A stretch of DNA of 64,000 bases. It comes from DATBLE01 sp963837265. GTDB lineage: Bacteria; Actinomycetota; Thermoleophilia; Gaiellales; Gaiellaceae. The position numbers and the translations under genes were made by a program. Below, piece after piece: positions 59,562 to 64,000 of the stretch; position 1 is the stretch's first letter, and each line of letters opens with the position of its first letter. The stretch lies in NCBI GenBank assembly GCA_963837265.1, contig CAWIMQ010000002.1, forward strand, positions 186,001 through 250,000, given 5' to 3'. A model generated the notes under the pieces. That model was given only the letters and a program-made list of their open reading frames with translations, ran no database searches and was not told the DNA's origin.

Positions 59562-61669
59562 GGTCGGGTGTTGACGAGCGCGAACGCGGTTCGCTCCGCG
59601 CCGGCCCGGGCGGTGACGGCGTAGCCGCCGGTCTGGTCGTTGGCGGTGAACGGGGGGGCGATTGCGATTCCGTTCGCATCTGTGCTCACGCGGGCGGTGC
59701 GGCTGGCGTGCGCTCTCGGCTGCTTCTTCGCGTTCGCGCCGTGCGATCGGGCCGGTGGGCGGATGGTGAAGTGACCGCTCGGGCCGCGCGGCGGGGCGGC
59801 GAAGGTGACGACCCGACCGCGGACCGGGTTTCCGTGCTTGTCGGTGAGCGTGACGGCGAGCCGGATCGGGAAGCGGCCGCCGAGGGAGGCGGTCTGGCCG
59901 GAGGCGGCGCCGGCGGTGATCGTCGACACCGGCCCGGCGAGGTTCTCGAGCGGGAAGCTGAGCGGCTTGCTGCGCCCCGCCGTCGTCGCGGTGGCGATCG
60001 GCCGGCCCGCAGTCTGGTTCGCCACCAGCGGCGGGGAGACGGCGTAGCCGCGAGCGTCGCTGGTCACGACGGCCTGGTTGGTGCCGCCGAGGAAGGTGGC
60101 GGCAGCGCCGCTTGCGTCCGCAGCGGTCTGGAAGGTGACGGTGACCCCGCGGATCGGCCGCCGGTGGTTGTCGACGACCCGCACGCGGAGCGACCGCCGG
60201 TAGCGGCCGTCGACGACGGCCGTGCGCAGCAGCCGGGAAGCGAGCAGCCGGGGGGCCAGGTTGGCCAGGCGGAAGCCGGCCGGGCTGCTGCTGCCGGCGA
60301 CGCCTGCGGTGGCCGTGAACGCGCCCGGCGTCGGGCTCGCGACCAGCGGCGGGGAGATCGCCACCCCGGAGGCGTCCGTCAGCGCGCTCGCCTGCGTGCC
60401 TCCGCCGAGGAAGCTCGCCCCCGCCCCGCTCGCCCCCTGGACGAGCTGGAAGGTGACGGTCGCCGCTTCGATCGGCCGGCCGCTTCCGTCCACGACGAGA
60501 GCCCTGCAGCGGCCGCGTGTAGCGGCGCTGCACAGTCGCCACCTGGTTCGTCGGCACGCGTGCGCTGATCGTCGTCGTTGCCGCGTGGTTGTCGAGGGTG
60601 AAGACGACGAGGTGGCGCCGCCGTTGATCGAGGCGGTGGCGGTGAACCGGCCGGGTGTCTGGTTCGCGACCAGGGGCGGCGAGTGCGCCTGCCCGTTCTG
60701 GTCGGTCGTCGCGCTCGCCTGCGCGCCGGCGGCGAGGAAGACGGCTCCGGCGCCGTTCGCCCCGGTGACGATCTGGAAGCCGACCGTCACGCCTTCGACC
60801 GGCCGACCGGCCGCGTCCAGAACCTGCACCTGCAGCGGCTCCGGGTACTGGCTGTTGACGGTCGCCGCGCCGGCCATGCTCGCGGCGCTCATGCTGTACA
60901 CGGCGGCGTGGTTGTCGAGCGCGTAGGTCGCCAGTCCGGAGACGCCGCCGGTGGACGCGGTGGCGCCGAATGCCCCCGGGCTGCCGTTCGCGACCAGCGG
61001 CGGCGAGGTTGCAGTCCCGTTCGCGCCGGTCTCGACGCTCGCCTGTCCGCCGCCGGTGAGGAAGCTCGCCCCCGCCCCTGTCGCTCCGGGCACGATCGCG
61101 AAGGTGACCGTCACGCCCCCAACCGGCCCGCCGCTCGAGTCGACCACCTGCGCCTGCAGAGGCTGGGCGTACTGGCCGTTCGTGGTTGTCGCCTGCCCGC
61201 CCCCACCGGTCGCTCGGATCGACGCGGGCACGCCCGCGGTCGTGTTCGTCAGGTCGAAGTCGACGGTCCCGTACTTCGAGCGGACGTGAACCGCGTACTC
61301 GCCGGGCGTGTCGTTCGCGGTGAAGGTCGGTGCGGTCGCCGTTCCCTGCGCGTCGGTCCCGACCGTCGCCGAGCTCGACCCCGAGCTCGCGAACGTGCCG
61401 CTCGCACCGCTCGGGGGGGCCGTGAACTTCACCTCCACCCCGGAGAGGCTTCCCGTGAGCGGACAGCCGTTCTTGTTCACCAGCTCCACCTGCAAGGGCT
61501 GGAACGCCGAGCGCACCTTCGCCGTCTGCGGGCTCCCGGAGGCGATCCGCAGATCGTTCGGCGGGTTCGACGACGGACACGCCCCCGGAGACGCGACCGC
61601 CGCGCCCCCGCCGCCGAGCAGGAGCCCGGTCACGGCCGAGCCGAGGACGAATGCGAGGATCCTCCTCAT
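59558..61669 (-). CDS. Secreted multi-Ig (Big_1/invasin-like) repeat protein
   Basis: The 703 residues begin with a signal peptide (ILAFVLGSAVTGLLLGGGGA). About six tandem domains of ~100 residues follow, each with the pattern LQVxVxDxxGxPVxGVTVTF...GANGTATSPPLVANxxPGxF, as in bacterial invasin-type Ig domains. In the middle (about 60510-60610) the encoded sequence becomes TTTRQRRRSAHACRRTRWRL, while the neighbouring frame reads the expected NHAATTTISARVPTNQVATV, so two compensating indels are present. No sortase motif or C-terminal anchor is visible. ATGA/GTGA overlaps tie it to the transporter genes on both sides. Confidence 0.8.
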   Translation of the reverse strand: MRRILAFVLGSAVTGLLLGGGGAAVASPGACPSSNPPNDLRIASGSPQTAKVRSAFQPLQVELVNKNGCPLTGSLSGVEVKFTAPPSGASGTFASSGSSSATVGTDAQGTATAPTFTANDTPGEYAVHVRSKYGTVDFDLTNTTAGVPASIRATGGGGQATTTNGQYAQPLQAQVVDSSGGPVGGVTVTFAIVPGATGAGASFLTGGGQASVETGANGTATSPPLVANGSPGAFGATASTGGVSGLATYALDNHAAVYSMSAASMAGAATVNSQYPEPLQVQVLDAAGRPVEGVTVGFQIVTGANGAGAVFLAAGAQASATTDQNGQAHSPPLVANQTPGRFTATASINGGATSSSSPSTTTRQRRRSAHACRRTRWRLCSAATRGRCRALVVDGSGRPIEAATVTFQLVQGASGAGASFLGGGTQASALTDASGVAISPPLVASPTPGAFTATAGVAGSSSPAGFRLANLAPRLLASRLLRTAVVDGRYRRSLRVRVVDNHRRPIRGVTVTFQTAADASGAAATFLGGTNQAVVTSDARGYAVSPPLVANQTAGRPIATATTAGRSKPLSFPLENLAGPVSTITAGAASGQTASLGGRFPIRLAVTLTDKHGNPVRGRVVTFAAPPRGPSGHFTIRPPARSHGANAKKQPRAHASRTARVSTDANGIAIAPPFTANDQTGGYAVTARAGAERTAFALVNTRP

Positions 61670-62421
61670 TCCCGTGCGAGCCCCGGCCCGCTGCCCGAGT
61701 CCATGACGACGAGGCCGTCTCGGAGGACGATCTGGCGGGGAAAGCGGGCGGCGATCTCCCGCTCGTGGGTGATCACCACGATCGTCGCCCCCTCCGCGTG
61801 CAGCCGGTCGAACAGGGCGAGGATCTGCTGGCCGGTCTCGCTGTCCAGGTTTCCGGTCGGCTCGTCGGCGAGCAGCAGCGCCGGCCTGCCGACCAGGGCC
61901 CGCGCGATCGCCACCCGCTGCCGCTCCCCGCCGGACAGCTGCGTCGGCCGCGCGGCCACACGCTCACCCAGCCCGACCGCGGCCAGGGCGTCCTGGGCCC
62001 GCGCCCGCCGCTCTCCCACCGCGACACCCGCGTACAGCAACCCGTCGGCGACGTTCTCGAGCACCGTCTCGTGCTCGGCGAGGAAGAACTGCTGGAAGAC
62101 GAAGCCGATCCTGGTCGCCCGTACCGCCGCCAGCTCCCGATCCGAGAGCGCGGCTACCTCCAGGCCTGTGATCGAGACGCGGCCCGAGCTCGGCCGCTCC
62201 AGCGTGCCCATCACGTGCAGCAGCGTCGACTTCCCCGAGCCGGACGGCCCGATGATCGCCACCAGCTCGCCGGGCCACACCCGAAAGCTGACCCCGCGCA
62301 GCGCGGCAACCGGGGAGTCCTGTCCGTACGCCTTCGCCACCGCTTCCAGCTCGAGCACCGGCACCCCGCCGTTGCGATTCGGCGTGGCGCCGTTGGCCCA
62401 CGTGACGGTCTGGCTGCTCAC
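61666..62421 (-). CDS. MacB/LolD-type ABC transporter ATPase
   Basis: The 251 residues from GTG 62421. Walker A is GPSGSGKST, Q-loop VFQQFFL, signature LSGGERQRVAIARAL, Walker B ALLLADEPTGNLD and H-loop VITHE are all present. It powers the FtsX-like permease encoded two genes downstream. It overlaps the adaptor stop and the Ig-protein start by 4 bp each. Confidence 0.9.
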   Translation of the reverse strand: MSSQTVTWANGATPNRNGGVPVLELEAVAKAYGQDSPVAALRGVSFRVWPGELVAIIGPSGSGKSTLLHVMGTLERPSSGRVSITGLEVAALSDRELAAVRATRIGFVFQQFFLAEHETVLENVADGLLYAGVAVGERRARAQDALAAVGLGERVAARPTQLSGGERQRVAIARALVGRPALLLADEPTGNLDSETGQQILALFDRLHAEGATIVVITHEREIAARFPRQIVLRDGLVVMDSGSGPGLARE

Positions 62422-63998
62422 GAGCCGGGCACCACGACCCGCTGACCCGCCCGCAGCCCGGACCCGCTGACCTCGACGAGCCCCTCCGCGTCGTCGAACA
62501 GGCCCAGGCCGACCGCGACCAGCCGGTGGGAGCCGGACGGATCGACGACCTCGACCGCGTAGCCGCCGCCGGCGAGCGCGAGCAGCGCGTTCACCGGCAC
62601 GACCAGCACGTTGCCGACGCTGCCGGTGGTGATCGAGACGCCAACCGGCGCCTGATCGAGGCTGCCGGCGGCCGCCTCGTGGAGCAGCCTGACGTCGACC
62701 TCGATCGTCGGCGTGCTCGAGCCACCGCCTCCCTGATCGTTCGAGGGCACGGTCGCGACCTTGCCGACCTTCGACACCACCCCCGGGGTGGTCGAGTTGT
62801 CCGGCAGCGTGATCGTCACCGGGTCGCCGACGTTCACCTGCGTCTGCGCGGCCGCGTCGAGTGAGATCGTCACCTCGTGCCGGGTCGAGGTGACCGACAG
62901 CACCGGCCCAGCCTGGACGGCTGCGCCGACCGACGGGGTAACGGTCGCCACCCGGACGGGGCCGTCTTCGAACACGACCGAGCCGAGCGCGAGCTTCCCG
63001 GTCCGGTCGAGCCCGTGCGCCGCCTGCAGCTCGGCGACTGCCTGCTCGGTCGCGGAGCCGAAGCTGTCGCCGGCGAGATCCTTGCCGTAGCCGAGCGCCC
63101 GCAGGTTCGCGTTCAGGGCCGCCACGTCCCCACCTGCAGACATCCCCGCCCGGAACGCCCGCCACGCCGTCACCGAGCCGTACAGGAGCAGCACCGGCTT
63201 TCCGTCCACTGCAAACAGCGGCCGGCCGCGCCGAGCCACGTCGCCGGGCTCGGGCAGCATCGTGTAGGTCGCGCCCGGGTCGTAGACCGTCGCCGACGAC
63301 TGCGCGGTCGAGAGGCTCTGCTCTGCCGCCGACAGCGACGCCTGCGCCGAGTCGACCTGCCCCTGATCGACCGTCACCTTCCCCTGCGCGCTCTGCAACG
63401 CCTGCTGGTCGCTCGCCACCGCCTGCGCGGCCGTCTGGCAGGGGCTCGAGCCCGAGCCGCCACCGGGGCTCGAGCCGGACGAGCCCGGGCTCGAGCCCGA
63501 GCCGGACGCTGCGTTGTTCCCCCGGCAGTCGCTCTTCACCTTCAGCTGGTCCGCGGCCAGGGTCGCCTGCGCCTGCGCCAGCGTCCGCTGGTCGGCCGCA
63601 AGGATCGTCTGGACGGACTGATACGCCGCCTGAGCTGAGGTCACCGACTGCTCGGCGTGCTGTACGTCGGCGGGCGCCGTCCCCGAGGGAACGACCACAG
63701 TCGAGGCGCCCGTGTAGCCGAGCGTGCCGTCCACCTGCGTCTGCGAGGTCAGGCTCCTCCGTGTCACCGTCTGCAGCGAGGTCGGCGTCCCGTTGTCGAG
63801 GCTCCCGCTCCCGGACGGCGAGCCGCCTCCGAACGGATTCTTTACCGCCACCACCGCCCCCGCCGCGGCGGCCAGCAGCACGAGCCCGACCAGGATCCGC
63901 CGCCCCAGGTGGCTCCGATGCCCACCTCCTGCCGGCACCGGCAAGCGTCTGGTCCCTGCGTCGCCCCTCCCGAACGCGGGGGTCACCCGCTCACCCAC
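62418..63998 (-). CDS. Periplasmic-adaptor-like (MacA/HlyD-type) protein with peptidoglycan-binding domain
   Basis: 526 residues from GTG 63998, 2 bases from the window edge, so a still earlier start is possible. One N-terminal helix (ILVGLVLLAAAAGAVVAV), a barrel segment (SLTSQTQVDGTLGYTGASTV), a long coiled coil (SAQASLSAAEQSLSTAQSSA) broken by a Gly/Ser linker, and a PG_binding_1 domain (LNANLRALGYGKDLAGDSFG, TEQAVAELQAAHGLDRTGKL). C-terminal barrel segments (VTISLDAAAQTQVNVGDPVT) complete it. It would link the transporter to the cell wall and is the first gene of the operon. Confidence 0.82.
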   Translation of the reverse strand: MGERVTPAFGRGDAGTRRLPVPAGGGHRSHLGRRILVGLVLLAAAAGAVVAVKNPFGGGSPSGSGSLDNGTPTSLQTVTRRSLTSQTQVDGTLGYTGASTVVVPSGTAPADVQHAEQSVTSAQAAYQSVQTILAADQRTLAQAQATLAADQLKVKSDCRGNNAASGSGSSPGSSGSSPGGGSGSSPCQTAAQAVASDQQALQSAQGKVTVDQGQVDSAQASLSAAEQSLSTAQSSATVYDPGATYTMLPEPGDVARRGRPLFAVDGKPVLLLYGSVTAWRAFRAGMSAGGDVAALNANLRALGYGKDLAGDSFGSATEQAVAELQAAHGLDRTGKLALGSVVFEDGPVRVATVTPSVGAAVQAGPVLSVTSTRHEVTISLDAAAQTQVNVGDPVTITLPDNSTTPGVVSKVGKVATVPSNDQGGGGSSTPTIEVDVRLLHEAAAGSLDQAPVGVSITTGSVGNVLVVPVNALLALAGGGYAVEVVDPSGSHRLVAVGLGLFDDAEGLVEVSGSGLRAGQRVVVPGS

Positions 63999-64000
63999 CG

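Noticed and set aside
58356..61580. 1074-codon fusion of Ig-like protein and permease
   Set aside because: The upstream part is a shadow frame of the Ig gene except for about 30 codons; the permease starts at GTG 59561 overlapping the Ig stop.
1..64000. CRISPR array
   Set aside because: No regularly spaced repeat-spacer series seen; the repeats found are IS ends, att copies and short tandem motifs.

Overview
The window is high-GC DNA with actinobacterial-style genes: many GTG/TTG starts, ATGA/GTGA stop-start overlaps, F420-reductase-like and MacB-like proteins, and no leader-rich AT DNA. It looks like a member of the Actinomycetota, perhaps a deep lineage such as Thermoleophilia; that placement is inference. 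It is a junction between mobile DNA (left 36 kb), a zone of decaying gene fragments (34.5-42.3 kb) and chromosomal operons (42.3-64 kb).

1-12.9 kb: end of an integrative-conjugative-type element. It has an XRE regulator fused to an NBR1-Ig-like domain, small ORFs, a VirD4/TraD-like coupling ATPase, a replication-relaxation protein and a beta-class DNA methyltransferase. An ImmR/ImmA-like repressor-metalloprotease pair and a large serine recombinase follow. Three copies of one 16-bp palindrome (GGTGC...GCACC) sit at the two control regions and are probably the repressor's operators. The recombinase is broken twice, by an IS3-like element with TSD TCCGTC and by an IS1634-family element with TSD GATGC. 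Next to it lie the tRNA-Tyr terminator and the tRNA-Tyr gene.

13-36.4 kb: a tRNA-Thr(GGT) gene is the integration site of a genomic island. A 42-bp copy of the tRNA 3' part recurs perfectly at 36.37 kb and imperfectly at 32.76 kb, so two islands appear to be stacked. The tyrosine integrase is cut in two: the C-terminal half lies at 16.2 kb on the minus strand and the N-terminal half at 27.9 kb on the plus strand. Each half abuts an identical IS1634-family copy and both carry the same 5-bp target sequence. The 10 kb between these IS copies has therefore been inverted. The inverted block carries a co-directional, defence-like gene run: Fic protein, STAND NTPase with a nuclease-like N-terminus, HEAT-like sensor (probably split from the STAND gene by a frameshift), HNH-like protein, unknown protein, and a membrane-anchored alpha/beta hydrolase. 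A second IS1634 copy sits inside the first at 30.4 kb. The outer island keeps a DHFR-like protein, a Doc/RHH toxin-antitoxin pair with a palindromic operator, a DUF433/DUF5615 pair and debris.

36.4-42.3 kb: another IS1634-family element (TSD CTGCG), then fragments of secreted protein, transposase, SDR, YjbR, DHFR-like and MocR genes.

42.3-50.2 kb: a fluoride (crcB) riboswitch precedes a tightly overlapping six-gene operon. The operon encodes a hydrogenase-4/complex-I-like membrane complex (HyfC-HyfE fusion, HyfF-like, large subunit, ferredoxin-small-subunit fusion, HyfB-like) plus a UspA protein. The large subunit lacks all four [NiFe]-ligand cysteines and the small subunit lacks three of four proximal-cluster cysteines. 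It is therefore an Ehr-type (hydrogenase-related) ion-translocating complex rather than a hydrogenase.

50.2-64 kb: LuxR regulator (frameshifted), alpha/beta hydrolase, a methyltransferase-HIT-SDR-YjbR operon divergent from an AraC regulator, remnants of a two-component system, a lipoprotein, and a four-gene MacAB-like export operon with a large Ig-repeat protein gene between the ATPase and the permease.
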